From: Candidatus Woesearchaeota archaeon | GTDB taxonomy: Archaea > Nanobdellota > Nanobdellia > Woesearchaeales > UBA10200 | DNA: 42,342 bases | Direction: 5' to 3' | Assembly (NCBI GenBank): GCA_016180275.1 | Contig: JACPBN010000007.1 | Coordinates: 1 to 42,342, forward strand | In this document: piece by piece, positions 15,083 through 22,379 of the stretch | How the letters are laid out: each line of letters starts with the position of its first letter | Position numbering within the stretch: the stretch's first letter is position 1 | Position numbers and translations under genes: made by a program | The notes under the pieces: model-generated | Seen by the model: only the letters and a program-made list of their open reading frames with translations | Told to the model about the DNA's origin: nothing | Databases searched by the model: none

Positions 15083-16690
15083 ATGAATGCATTCACGCAT
15101 AAACTGGAAGAGATATTTGGAAATAAAGTAACTGTGCTTGAAATGTCTGGGGGCTGCAATAATGAGGTATTCATAAGAGTAAAAGAAGATGATGTTGAGA
15201 AAGCAGCATCAATGCTCTCAAAAGCAGACTTTGTCTTAATTGCAATGTTCTGCGAAGAAGGATTTCAGAATAAAGGGAAGTTCAGCATATTCTATGTTTT
15301 TGAAAAAAAGAGCTACAACAAAATTTTGGTTTTAGTTCGTGACATAAGCTCAAATAATATTAGCTCAGTTACGGGTATATTTCCAGCAGCATTCTGGTAT
15401 GAAAGGGAGATAATGGATGGATTTGGAATAAACTTTAATGGCAATCCTGACAAAAGAAGATTGTTTTTGCATGAGTGGTACCAGAATGAGTTTCATCCAT
15501 TGCTTAAGTCATTTAAAAACAGAAAGATTGAGAATATCGGGCCTAGAAAAATTGAGTTCAAGAAAGAAATGGAAGAAAACACAGGCAATGATTATGAATT
15601 TAAAGAGATGAAAGGTGATGGTGTTTATCAAATTCCTGTAGGGCCAATACACGCAGGCATAATAGAGCCAGGGCATTTTAGGTTCAGCGTTATTGGTGAA
15701 GTGATATACAATCTTGAGATAAGGATGTTCTACAAACATAGGGGAATAGAAAAATTTGCAGAAGAGAAGAAAGCTGAAGATGCTATTGCGATTGCAGAAT
15801 CAATAAGCGGAGATGAAAGTGTTGCAAACAGCACAGCATTCTGCACTGCTGTTGAAAAGATATATATGGCTGATGTGCCAAAAAGAGCTCTTCACTTAAG
15901 GACAATACTTTTGGAGCTGGAAAGGATCTATTCGCACTTGGGAGACTTAGCAGGCATGATAATTGATGTTGGATTTCCTGCAGGAGCAAGCCAGTTTTTT
16001 ATATTAAGGGAGGAAATATTAAGGATGAACAACAAGCTCACTGGCTCGCGTTTTATGAAAAATATATTAACTATAGGCGGCCTGAAAAAAGAAGTGAAAA
16101 ATGATGCTCTTATACGGGCTAATCATTATTTTAACAAATTTCTTGGTGAGTTCCATAAGGCAGTCAAAGTTGTCCATACAACTGCATCTGTAATCGACAG
16201 GCTTGAGACAACAGGCATAATAAGAAAAGACCTGATAAAATGCTTGAACATAACTGGGCCAGCAGCAAGAGGTTCAGGAGCAGCAATAGACACAAGAATT
16301 GATCACCCTTATGGGATTTATGGAAAGATAATGCAAGCTCCTAAAATAAGGTATGCTGGAGATGTACTATCAAGATTTGAAGTCAAGACAGAGGAGACGA
16401 TTGAATCTGTCAAAATGATACAGAATCTGATCAACACAGTTCCAGAAGGGAATGTAAATGCAGAGTATACTCCTAAAGACGGGTTTGGGTTGTGCATTCT
16501 TGAAGCGCCGAGAGGACAGAGCATACATTGGGTGGATATAAAAGACGGTAAAATTTATAGATATAAGATAAGAACAGCATCTTTCTGCAATTGGCAGGCA
16601 ATAGAGCATGCAGTATTAGGAAATATTGTGCCTGATTTTCCGCTTATCAATAAAAGCCTGAATCTGTCATATGCAGGGACTGATTTGTAA
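15083..16690 (+). CDS. Fused 30-kDa/large subunit, HyfG/NuoCD-like, lacking [NiFe] ligands
   Basis: The 535-aa protein has a NuoC-like domain (~1-145: FPAAFWYEREIMDGFGINF, HEWYQNEFHPL) fused to a NuoD/hydrogenase large-subunit domain (~185-535: GPIHAGIIEPGHFRF, RALHLRTILLELERIYSHLGDLAG, GPAARGSG). True [NiFe] enzymes have a first CxxC (ERICGIC) followed by His, and a C-terminal DPCxxC. Here the first site reads SISGDESVAN (residues 241-249) and the C-terminus reads NLSYAGTDL, with no cysteine at any ligand position. The protein cannot hold a NiFe centre. It resembles 'energy-converting hydrogenase-related' (Ehr) large subunits. Partner of the small subunit at 17220. Confidence 0.85.
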   Translation: MNAFTHKLEEIFGNKVTVLEMSGGCNNEVFIRVKEDDVEKAASMLSKADFVLIAMFCEEGFQNKGKFSIFYVFEKKSYNKILVLVRDISSNNISSVTGIFPAAFWYEREIMDGFGINFNGNPDKRRLFLHEWYQNEFHPLLKSFKNRKIENIGPRKIEFKKEMEENTGNDYEFKEMKGDGVYQIPVGPIHAGIIEPGHFRFSVIGEVIYNLEIRMFYKHRGIEKFAEEKKAEDAIAIAESISGDESVANSTAFCTAVEKIYMADVPKRALHLRTILLELERIYSHLGDLAGMIIDVGFPAGASQFFILREEILRMNNKLTGSRFMKNILTIGGLKKEVKNDALIRANHYFNKFLGEFHKAVKVVHTTASVIDRLETTGIIRKDLIKCLNITGPAARGSGAAIDTRIDHPYGIYGKIMQAPKIRYAGDVLSRFEVKTEETIESVKMIQNLINTVPEGNVNAEYTPKDGFGLCILEAPRGQSIHWVDIKDGKIYRYKIRTASFCNWQAIEHAVLGNIVPDFPLINKSLNLSYAGTDL

Positions 16691-16698
16691 GAGAATAT

Positions 16699-16833
16699 TT
16701 GAAAGTAATCAACAGCAAGATATTAAAATGGGAAGTTGATAAGGATATGATTAAGCTTAAGGGTAAGCTAGAGATAGGCGATGGGATAAATAAAATAATT
16801 GCAAAACTTGCGGAGGTTAATGAACTAAAATGA
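16699..16833 (+). CDS. Possible 44-aa ORF between large subunit and DUF1016 fragment
   Basis: A TTG-started frame (KVINSKILKWEVDKDMIKLK..., ending AKLAEVNELK) fills most of the gap after the large-subunit gene, and its TGA overlaps the next ATG as ATGA (16830-16833). The composition is amphipathic and charged. No good ribosome site precedes the TTG. Coupling supports it; the weak start argues against. Confidence 0.3.
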   Translation: MKVINSKILKWEVDKDMIKLKGKLEIGDGINKIIAKLAEVNELK

Positions 16834-17201
16834 AAAAAATGACACTATCAGAAACAAGCATATTCCAGCACATCAAACAACTCATAACTAATGCAAGAAA
16901 TAATGTCGCAATTGCAATAAATTCAGAATTATCCTTATTATACTGGCAGATTGGAAAGAAGATAAAAACAGATATCTTGAAAGACAAAAGGGCAGAATAT
17001 GGAGAGAAAATAATAGAGGATTTGTCCAAGAGATTGACTTTTGAATATGGCAGAGGATGGAGTGAAAAACAGCTGAGGCATTGTCTCCGCACTGCGGAGA
17101 CTTTTCCGGATGAAGAGATTTTCTCTGCGCTGCGGAGAGAATTGACTTGGACTCATATTAAAGCATTAATGTATATTGACGATCCGTTAAAAGAAGATTA
17201 A
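16830..17201 (+). CDS. DUF1016 (YhcG) N-terminal-domain protein, truncated
   Basis: The 123 aa match the N-terminal domain of YhcG/DUF1016 proteins: LLYWQIGKKIKTDILK, AEYGEKIIEDLSKRLTFEYGRGWSEKQLRHCLRTAETFP and LTWTHIKALMYIDDP. Full members are about 330-370 aa and carry a C-terminal PD-(D/E)xK nuclease domain, which is absent here; the protein stops after DDPLKED. It lies inside the complex I-like operon, between large and small subunits, on the same strand and coupled by ATGA to a small ORF. It may be an inserted relic or a domain reused in the operon. Confidence 0.7.
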   Translation: MKKMTLSETSIFQHIKQLITNARNNVAIAINSELSLLYWQIGKKIKTDILKDKRAEYGEKIIEDLSKRLTFEYGRGWSEKQLRHCLRTAETFPDEEIFSALRRELTWTHIKALMYIDDPLKED

Positions 17202-17219
17202 AATAAAGAAGGGACCAAA

Positions 17220-17756
17220 ATGGAAGCAATATTAAACATATTCAGGAAAAAGCCAACTGAAAATTTTATGATGCATGGCAAAGAGCAGAAAGAGACTGAA
17301 AAGATCAGCATAGAGCTCAAGAAACACATTGACACCATATTCGGAAGAAGCCTTGCAATAAGAGAGGTTGATTCCGGAAGTGATAATTCAACAGAGATAG
17401 AATTAGTCAACCTGACAACTCCTCATTATGATATTGAAAGATTTGGTATCAGTTTTGTAGCTTCTCCAAGGCATGCAGACGCCATGATCGTAACAGGGGC
17501 AGTAACCCACAATATGGAATTTGCCTTAAGAAAAGCCTATGATGCAATGCCTGCGCCAAAGCTTGTGATTGCAGTTGGCAATGATGCATGCAACGGAGGA
17601 ATATTCAGGGAAGGTTATGCAGTCAATAATGGAGTTGAAGAGATATTGCCAGTTGATATGAAAATACCTGGCAATCCGCCAACGCCAAAAGAGATCCTTC
17701 TTGGGCTGCTAGCACTGATGAAAAAGATAAGGCATGAGAGAGAAAAAGGCAAATGA
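17220..17756 (+). CDS. Small subunit, HyfI/NuoB-like, lacking all [4Fe-4S] ligands
   Basis: The 178-aa protein aligns well by eye to HyfI/EchC/NuoB: PHYDIERFGISFVASPRHADAMIVTGAVTHNMEFALRKAYDAMPAPKLVIAVG. The proximal (N2-type) cluster needs four cysteines. Here CxxC becomes D55-N-S-T58 in GSDNSTE, the third Cys becomes D122 in GNDACNGG (the remaining C124 is the adjacent, non-ligand position), and the fourth becomes N152 in IPGNPP. The fold signatures are conserved while all four ligands are replaced by polar residues, so the subunit should be cluster-free. It has an N-terminal extension of about 40 residues and is the last gene of the operon. Confidence 0.87.
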   Translation: MEAILNIFRKKPTENFMMHGKEQKETEKISIELKKHIDTIFGRSLAIREVDSGSDNSTEIELVNLTTPHYDIERFGISFVASPRHADAMIVTGAVTHNMEFALRKAYDAMPAPKLVIAVGNDACNGGIFREGYAVNNGVEEILPVDMKIPGNPPTPKEILLGLLALMKKIRHEREKGK

Positions 17757-17828
17757 ATCTGATTCTATTAAATTTTTCTAGATATTCTTAACAATGTTTA
17801 GTCTCATAATTGGTTTACATTTTCTTTA

Positions 17829-17838
17829 GTTTATAAAC
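17829..17838 (+). promoter_or_regulatory. TATA box before the small ORF at 17863
   Basis: GTTTATAAAC lies about 25-30 nt before the ATG at 17863, matching archaeal promoter spacing for a leaderless or short-leader transcript. Confidence 0.35.
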
Positions 17839-17862
17839 AACTTTTTATTAGGTCATTAAATT

Positions 17863-17985
17863 ATGAATAAAGAGGCGGTTATTATGCCAAAACTTAATGA
17901 AAAAAAACAGACTATAAAACTCCTGAAGAAGTATATCAACAAAATCTGTGAACTAATTTCGGAATTATACCCTCAATTGATGTAA
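17863..17985 (+). CDS. Small basic ORF, unknown
   Basis: The frame has 40 codons from ATG 17863 (33 from the in-frame ATG at 17884, which has a GAGG ribosome site 8 nt upstream). It reads MPKLNEKKQTIKLLKKYINK and ends ELYPQLM: a lysine-rich, helical small protein. Promoter spacing favours the first start, the ribosome site the second. No family is recognised. It lies in the convergent gap between the complex I-like operon and the M50 protease gene. Confidence 0.35.
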   Translation: MNKEAVIMPKLNEKKQTIKLLKKYINKICELISELYPQLM

Positions 17986-18006
17986 AATAGCCATTATATG
18001 ATTTAA

Positions 18007-18615
18007 CTAAAAAAATGTTTTTATGACTCCATTCAGCACATGCTCACCATCAAACCCAAATATAGGTATCATGTTGAAGAAAAACAAGAGCATGTTAATA
18101 TGCTTGGTTAAAGTGAAGAATGCAATGTATTTCTTTCCGCAGAGCTTTTGTTTTATGATGAGCCAGCCAGAAAGCCAAAGCAATAAGTTAACTCCTGGGC
18201 CTGCAGCTGCAATCAATGCAGACTGTAAATATGTTGCACCTCCGCTGTGGCTGACATACGCAGGAACAAAAAAAATAAATCCGGAATTTAACAGTTTTAA
18301 AATTATTCCAAATATCAACCAGCTATAAGCTGCGTGAAAAGTTGCCTGCAATCCAAATGCTAATGCAGCAATCTTATGGCCTAATTCATGTAAAATGATT
18401 GCAGGAGCTGTCACATAGCAGGCAAATTTGAATGATTCCCAGTTGTAGCCTGCAAAGAGCTTGTTTGTTGTGTATTCCTGCAATGGATTATATTCTGGCG
18501 CTAAATGCCTTTTGTAGCTGTGTGCAAACTTGCTGAATGAATCTGCAAATATATAGCCTAAAGCAGCTGTCATTAAAATAATGTCAAAGATTTCATTAAA
18601 TGTGATGAGTGCCAT
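18007..18615 (-). CDS. M50-family (site-2-protease-like) zinc metalloprotease
   Basis: This 202-aa membrane protein has the zinc motif HELGH in a helix near residue 76 (APAIILHELGHKIAALAFG) and the third-ligand motif NMIPIFGFDGEHVL near residue 185, matching NPxPxxxxDG of M50 proteases. It has about five membrane helices and no PDZ domain. Site-2 proteases cut membrane proteins within the bilayer, typically to release regulators. It is convergent with the small ORF at 17863 and divergent from the FKBP gene, with structured RNA copy B in between. Confidence 0.82.
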   Translation of the reverse strand: MALITFNEIFDIILMTAALGYIFADSFSKFAHSYKRHLAPEYNPLQEYTTNKLFAGYNWESFKFACYVTAPAIILHELGHKIAALAFGLQATFHAAYSWLIFGIILKLLNSGFIFFVPAYVSHSGGATYLQSALIAAAGPGVNLLLWLSGWLIIKQKLCGKKYIAFFTLTKHINMLLFFFNMIPIFGFDGEHVLNGVIKTFF

Positions 18616-18732
18616 GATAGTTATTGTAATTTAATTTGTGTTATTAAATCTACCTGTTTGTTTTGATTGAAATCAGTTTTATCAATAAAAATATAAAAGA
18701 TTATAAGATAAGTGATTACATTTAAACGAAAA

Positions 18733-18926
18733 GCAGTGGCGACTGCCGACGAACACCGGAAAGAAAGAAAAAAGAGTTGCTCCTCCTCTACATTTAGGGA
18801 TGCAACTTTGTAATTTGGTAAAACATCACATAAGTTAATCACTTAGTCAATGGTCTGCATTGCCCGTCGCAACTTAGTATAGTTATTGTGGATTTGTGTT
18901 CGTCAAATAATGGCAGTCGCCACAGA
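18733..18926 (+). ncRNA. Structured RNA candidate, family copy B
   Basis: Helix 1 pairs GTGGCGACTGCC (18736-18747) with GGCAGTCGCCAC (18912-18923). Helix 2 pairs GACGAACAC (18748-18756) with GTGTTCGTC (18896-18904) over nine bp; where copy A has T-G, this copy has C-G. The 3' spacer is AAATAAT. Box 1 lies at 18774-18791 and box 2 at 18862-18876, identical to copy A over the core. A second GCAAC at about 18811-18815 offers box 1 an alternative local partner. It sits in the divergent gap between the M50 gene and the FKBP gene, just upstream of the FKBP promoter. Confidence 0.65.
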
Positions 18927-18950
18927 TTTTGATCTAAACTCATTGGAAAA

Positions 18951-18964
18951 CATTATAAATAAAG
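18951..18964 (+). promoter_or_regulatory. TATA box for the FKBP gene
   Basis: CATTATAAATAAAG lies about 55 nt before the ATG at 19014, leaving a leader of about 25-30 nt that contains the GGAGG ribosome site. Confidence 0.45.
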
Positions 18965-19013
18965 CTGAATAATTTATGCAAATAATGTAGTTTTGCATTT
19001 GGAGGAAATCTTT

Positions 19014-19457
19014 ATGGCAAATAATGTTGTTGAAGCAGGAAACACAGTCAAGGTTGATTATACCGGCAAATTAGATGATGGCACAGTATTTGATGCTTCA
19101 GAAGGAAAACAGCCATTGCAATTTCAGACTGGAGCTAAGCAGGTAATACCTGGATTTGATAATGGAATTATCGGGATGAAGCTAAATGATGTGAAGAACA
19201 TCAAGATCCCTGCAAAAGATGCCTATGGTGAATCGCGCCCTGAAATGATAATTGAAGTGCCTAAGCAGCCATTTGTAACTTCACAGAACATGGAGCCAAA
19301 AGAAGGGATGATAGTGACATTGAAAGCAAAAGACGGCAATATGATGAATGCGATCGTCAAGGAAGTTAAAGGAGATAAGATGATACTTGATTTCAATCAT
19401 CCATTAGCTGGAAAGAATCTTAATTTCCATGTAAAGGTTGTTGAGATTGTGAAGTAA
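19014..19457 (+). CDS. FKBP-type peptidyl-prolyl isomerase, SlyD-like
   Basis: The protein is 147 aa. The FKBP half-domains (VKVDYTGKLDDGTVFDAS, KQVIPGFDNGIIGMKLND) flank the insert-in-flap domain (~70-125, EVPKQPF...MIVTLKAKDGN), and the FKBP barrel closes with DFNHPLAGKNLNFHVKVVEI. This is the archaeal/SlyD type that isomerises proline bonds and has chaperone activity through the insert. There is no His-rich tail. I chose ATG 19014 because GGAGG lies 8 nt upstream; the frame is open to a TTG at 18993. It is cytoplasmic, with no signal peptide. Confidence 0.92.
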   Translation: MANNVVEAGNTVKVDYTGKLDDGTVFDASEGKQPLQFQTGAKQVIPGFDNGIIGMKLNDVKNIKIPAKDAYGESRPEMIIEVPKQPFVTSQNMEPKEGMIVTLKAKDGNMMNAIVKEVKGDKMILDFNHPLAGKNLNFHVKVVEIVK

Positions 19458-19525
19458 TTGTCAGGTTATTTCTTTCTTTCCGACTTTTCTTATATCACTT
19501 TAATTTTATTTGAACTTATACAAAG

Positions 19526-19535
19526 TTATTTATAT
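19526..19535 (+). promoter_or_regulatory. TATA box for the SIMPL-domain gene
   Basis: TTATTTATAT precedes the ATG at 19579 by about 45-50 nt, leaving room for the GAGGG ribosome site. Confidence 0.4.
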
Positions 19536-19578
19536 CCTAATCTATTATTAAATGTTATATTATTTGAGAGGGATTCCT

Positions 19579-20367
19579 ATGGCAGAAAAAAAAGAATGTC
19601 CGTATAAAAAGATCCATTGGATTTTGGCAATTGCTGTTGTTGTTTTATTGGCAGCTGCGTTTAAGCTAGGGTATTACAAAAGCTCTTATCATGAGAGCTA
19701 TGGTTCAAAATATAACAGGAACATAATAACCGTCTCTGGAAATTCTGAGATTGATGCTTCTCCTGATAAAGCAGAGATGTATGTTGCAGTAAGTAATGAA
19801 GCATTAGCTGCAAAAGAAGCTAAAGATAAGAACAGTGAAACAAGTAATAATGTGATTGATGCATTAATTAAGCAAGGGCTTAAGAAAGATGATATTGAAA
19901 CAAGCAGCTTTACAATCTCTCCTAAGTATGAATGGGAAAATGATGAGAAAGGGATTGGGAAGCAAGTGTTTAAAGGATATGAAGTAAGGCATGTTCTTAA
20001 AATTACTACACAAACAATAGATAAGATCGGTGAATTTCTGGATGCAGCAGTTGATGCTGGAGCTAATAATGTCGAGCAGATAAGATTTGGACTGACTAAA
20101 GAGAAAGAGGTAGAAGTGAAAACAGATGCTCTCTATGAAGCAGCTAAAAACGCAGAGGAGAAAGCAATCGTGCTTGCAACTAGCTTAGGAGTGAATTTAA
20201 AGAAAGCTGTAAGCATACAGGAGACAAGCTTCAGCTATCAGCCCTATTATTATGACACAAGAAGCTTTGAAACTGCTGCGATGGCAAAAATGGAGTCAAC
20301 TCAAGTAATTGCGCCTAAGAATGTTGAAGTAAGGGCTAATGTGAATGTTGTGTTCGGGATGAAGTAG
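19579..20367 (+). CDS. SIMPL-domain (DUF541) membrane-anchored protein
   Basis: About 262 aa from ATG 19579, chosen because GAGAGGG lies 6 nt before it (the frame is open to 19552). There is one N-terminal membrane helix (~13-32), then an outer domain starting NIITVSGNSEIDASPDKAEMYVAVSNEA, the SIMPL signature, followed by KDNSETSNNVIDALIKQGLKKDDIETSSFTISP split over two blocks and NVEVRANVNVVFGMK at the end. The family forms oligomeric extracytoplasmic assemblies of unclear function (BP26-like). The anchor with an outward domain is inferred from charge distribution. It is monocistronic. Confidence 0.85.
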   Translation: MAEKKECPYKKIHWILAIAVVVLLAAAFKLGYYKSSYHESYGSKYNRNIITVSGNSEIDASPDKAEMYVAVSNEALAAKEAKDKNSETSNNVIDALIKQGLKKDDIETSSFTISPKYEWENDEKGIGKQVFKGYEVRHVLKITTQTIDKIGEFLDAAVDAGANNVEQIRFGLTKEKEVEVKTDALYEAAKNAEEKAIVLATSLGVNLKKAVSIQETSFSYQPYYYDTRSFETAAMAKMESTQVIAPKNVEVRANVNVVFGMK

Positions 20368-20565
20368 AGAATAAGATAAAAAAATTATTGTACGAATAAA
20401 AGCCTTTGATTGGAGCCGGCAGCAGGAACTTCTGCCTTAACCTCCTGAGATACATACTTAAATAAGTGAGCGGAAATTTCAACCATTTAAGATTGAGATT
20501 GATAGCGATTGCGTATTTATCAATTAAACTCAAAGGAATCTCTGCCTTTTATGGTTGAGATGATG
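20368..20565. other. Intergenic stretch with no supported gene
   Basis: The 198 nt between convergent genes contain short inverted repeats (GGCAG/CTGCC near 20415; TTGATA/TATCAA near 20500; CCTTTGA/TCAAAGG spanning ~20401-20536) and a CCTCCT word near 20441. The helices are weaker than those of the RNA candidates elsewhere, so I do not call an RNA. The minus-strand frame crossing it (20336-20533) has no coding character. Confidence 0.3.
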
Positions 20566-21171
20566 TCAATTATTATTTTTGCTCAAATAAACTTTATATC
20601 CAGACTCTTTAGCCAATGTTGCTGCGTTGCCAAATACTTCTAGCATCTTTTTTTCAGTTTCTTTGCCGCCTTTTTGATGCCTGGCAACAACCTGCAAAGT
20701 CCCGCCATGTTTAAGATAGTTTTTTGATTGCTCAATTATGGTGAAGCATGTTTTTCTGCCTGCGTGCTGAGGCAAGTTAGATATTATAGTATCGAATTTA
20801 AGTTCTGTAGGAATGCTTTCATACAAATTTCCTTGGAATGCGGTTATGTTCATATTATTCAGCTCTGCATTCTTTCTTGCAATCCTGACTGCGCGTTCGT
20901 TAATATCTGTTAAGTAAACTTTTGTCTGTGGCAATATTTTTTTTATTGCTATTCCAACTACACCAATTCCGCAGCCAAAATCAAGCACAGAATCTTTCTC
21001 TCTAACAATAACATTTTCTATCAAAATTCTAGTGCCAGTATCAATCTTCTCTGCAGAAAAGACGCCAGATGCAGTATAAAACTCAAAATCAGTATTTTTA
21101 ATATTAACATTTATTTTCTTAATAATTTCTTTGCTTAATGGTTTCTTAGAAAAATAATGTTCTTCTTCCAT
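20566..21171 (-). CDS. Class I SAM methyltransferase, RsmC/HemK-like small-domain family
   Basis: The protein is 201 aa. SAM-binding motif I is VLDFGCGIGVVGIAI (~70-84), motif II KVYLTDINERAV, and motif IV NLPQHAG in FDTIISNLPQHAG, a variant of NPP(F/Y) used by rRNA/tRNA or protein N-methyltransferases. The final region VVARHQKGGKETEKKMLEVFGN resembles RsmC-type proteins that methylate guanine in rRNA. The target is uncertain. It starts 6 nt after the upstream membrane protein gene on the same strand, so they are probably co-transcribed. Confidence 0.8.
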   Translation of the reverse strand: MEEEHYFSKKPLSKEIIKKINVNIKNTDFEFYTASGVFSAEKIDTGTRILIENVIVREKDSVLDFGCGIGVVGIAIKKILPQTKVYLTDINERAVRIARKNAELNNMNITAFQGNLYESIPTELKFDTIISNLPQHAGRKTCFTIIEQSKNYLKHGGTLQVVARHQKGGKETEKKMLEVFGNAATLAKESGYKVYLSKNNN

Positions 21172-21177
21172 GTTTCT

Positions 21178-22023
21178 TTATCCAATTATCGCATACGCTC
21201 TCATAACCAGGTTTTCAGCTGCTTTAATCAAATCCCATTCTCTGCCTTCAATTATTGTGCAGTTGCCTGCAAATGTTATTTTTGGCTTAGCTGCTTCTCT
21301 AACAAATATTACTGCAGTGTCAGTTGAATTTTCACAGGTTATTATTGGCCTGCTAAAGCATGCAGGAGATTCTTCGTTTGTGCACGCTGCAATTATCTCT
21401 TTTTTGAATGTCTTGATAAAATGAGTGTCTATCTGGCCAACTGCCAAGGCAACATACTTCATTGTAGATTCATTATTCTCAGACCTAGCGTATTTTGATT
21501 CATTCGGATCAAATGTAACATATAACTTTTCATTTTGGAATGCCGTGCCAAATACGTTTCCATTTTCGCCTGCTGTCTGTATGTTTTCTATCTCTCTAGG
21601 CCCGTAATAGAATTCTGTGCTGTATACTGTATTTCCTGTCTTTAGATCAGCATACCAAAAATCATCTTTGCGCATAAATTCGATGTTGTTATAGACATAT
21701 TCTTTTGCTTTCTCTGAAGTAGGATGAGGCGCATTTATCTTAACTAAACCGGTGCTTATCTTTGGCTCTGGATTGTAGATGTAAGGAATAGATGCAATGA
21801 TTGCTATGATTACGACAATAGATATTATGCTAACTATAGTAACATTAATGCTTTTCTTATCGCTGATGCCATAATCTTCTTTTTCTTCTGCGAGTGTTAT
21901 TTTAGTATCATCGCTGACTAAATTATCCTGATTAGCACTTTCTTCTTTTTGGTATTCTTGCTTTTGTTCCTGAGTATTTGTTTCTTGCAGGCTTTCTTGT
22001 TCTTTTATATCATTTTGCTCCAT
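21178..22023 (-). CDS. Single-pass membrane protein with extracytoplasmic domain, unknown
   Basis: The protein is 281 aa. Residues 1-60 are Glu/Gln-rich and cytoplasmic; one membrane helix (INVTIVSIISIVVIIAIIASI, split here as ~60-80) is followed by an outer domain of about 200 residues. The outer domain contains four cysteines (AACTNEESPACF, ITCENS, AGNCTI) that could form two disulfides, and a short conserved-looking YYGPREIENI segment. I do not recognise the family; such anchored proteins are frequent in DPANN genomes. It precedes the methyltransferase by 6 nt on the same strand. Confidence 0.65.
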   Translation of the reverse strand: MEQNDIKEQESLQETNTQEQKQEYQKEESANQDNLVSDDTKITLAEEKEDYGISDKKSINVTIVSIISIVVIIAIIASIPYIYNPEPKISTGLVKINAPHPTSEKAKEYVYNNIEFMRKDDFWYADLKTGNTVYSTEFYYGPREIENIQTAGENGNVFGTAFQNEKLYVTFDPNESKYARSENNESTMKYVALAVGQIDTHFIKTFKKEIIAACTNEESPACFSRPIITCENSTDTAVIFVREAAKPKITFAGNCTIIEGREWDLIKAAENLVMRAYAIIG

Positions 22024-22105
22024 CGTGCTGACTAATTTATCATGGCTGTATAAAAATATTGCGCATGTGCTGACTAAAATTGGTGTGTATTAGGCTTTAG
22101 ACGAT

Positions 22106-22305
22106 AAAAGCCAGAACTGTGGCTTTGTCTCAAGTCGGAAATTTATATACTGCGTATACAAATTTCCGCCTTTCGACCGTCGCCTGCGAACACTGGCAAA
22201 GTTTATTACAAGGAACTTGCCTTTCATGGAACCTCCGGCAAGTTCTTGCAGGAATCCATAAAGGTGTTCGCAAAATTGGCGACGTCAGCCACAGCTCTGG
22301 CTTTT
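22106..22305 (+). ncRNA. Structured RNA candidate, variant D
   Basis: The outer helix is AAAAGCCAGA/TCTGGCTTTT plus CTGTGGCT/AGCCACAG, separated by a 1x1 mismatch (22106-22124 with 22287-22305), followed by a T-run like a terminator. Next is a 9-bp hairpin CGGAAATTT/AAATTTCCG with inner TATAC/GTATA. Then CGTCGCC/GGCGACG and TGCGAACAC/GTGTTCGCA abut on the 5' side and are spaced by AAATT on the 3' side, the same helix-spacer-helix layout as copies A-C. The core differs: GAACTTGCC/GGCAAGTTC encloses a loop containing CCTCC. It lies just upstream of the lipoprotein gene. A TATA-like TTTATATAC inside suggests transcription may start near 22172. Confidence 0.55.
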
Positions 22306-22379
22306 TTAAGATTAGCTTAATACATACTAAAATTGTATTGGATAGAAAGATATATATTCTTTTGAGATATTAGGTTATT

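Noticed and set aside
20395..20560. A further member of the RNA family near the SIMPL gene
   Set aside because: It has a CCTCCT word and small hairpins but no convincing closing helix and no boxes.
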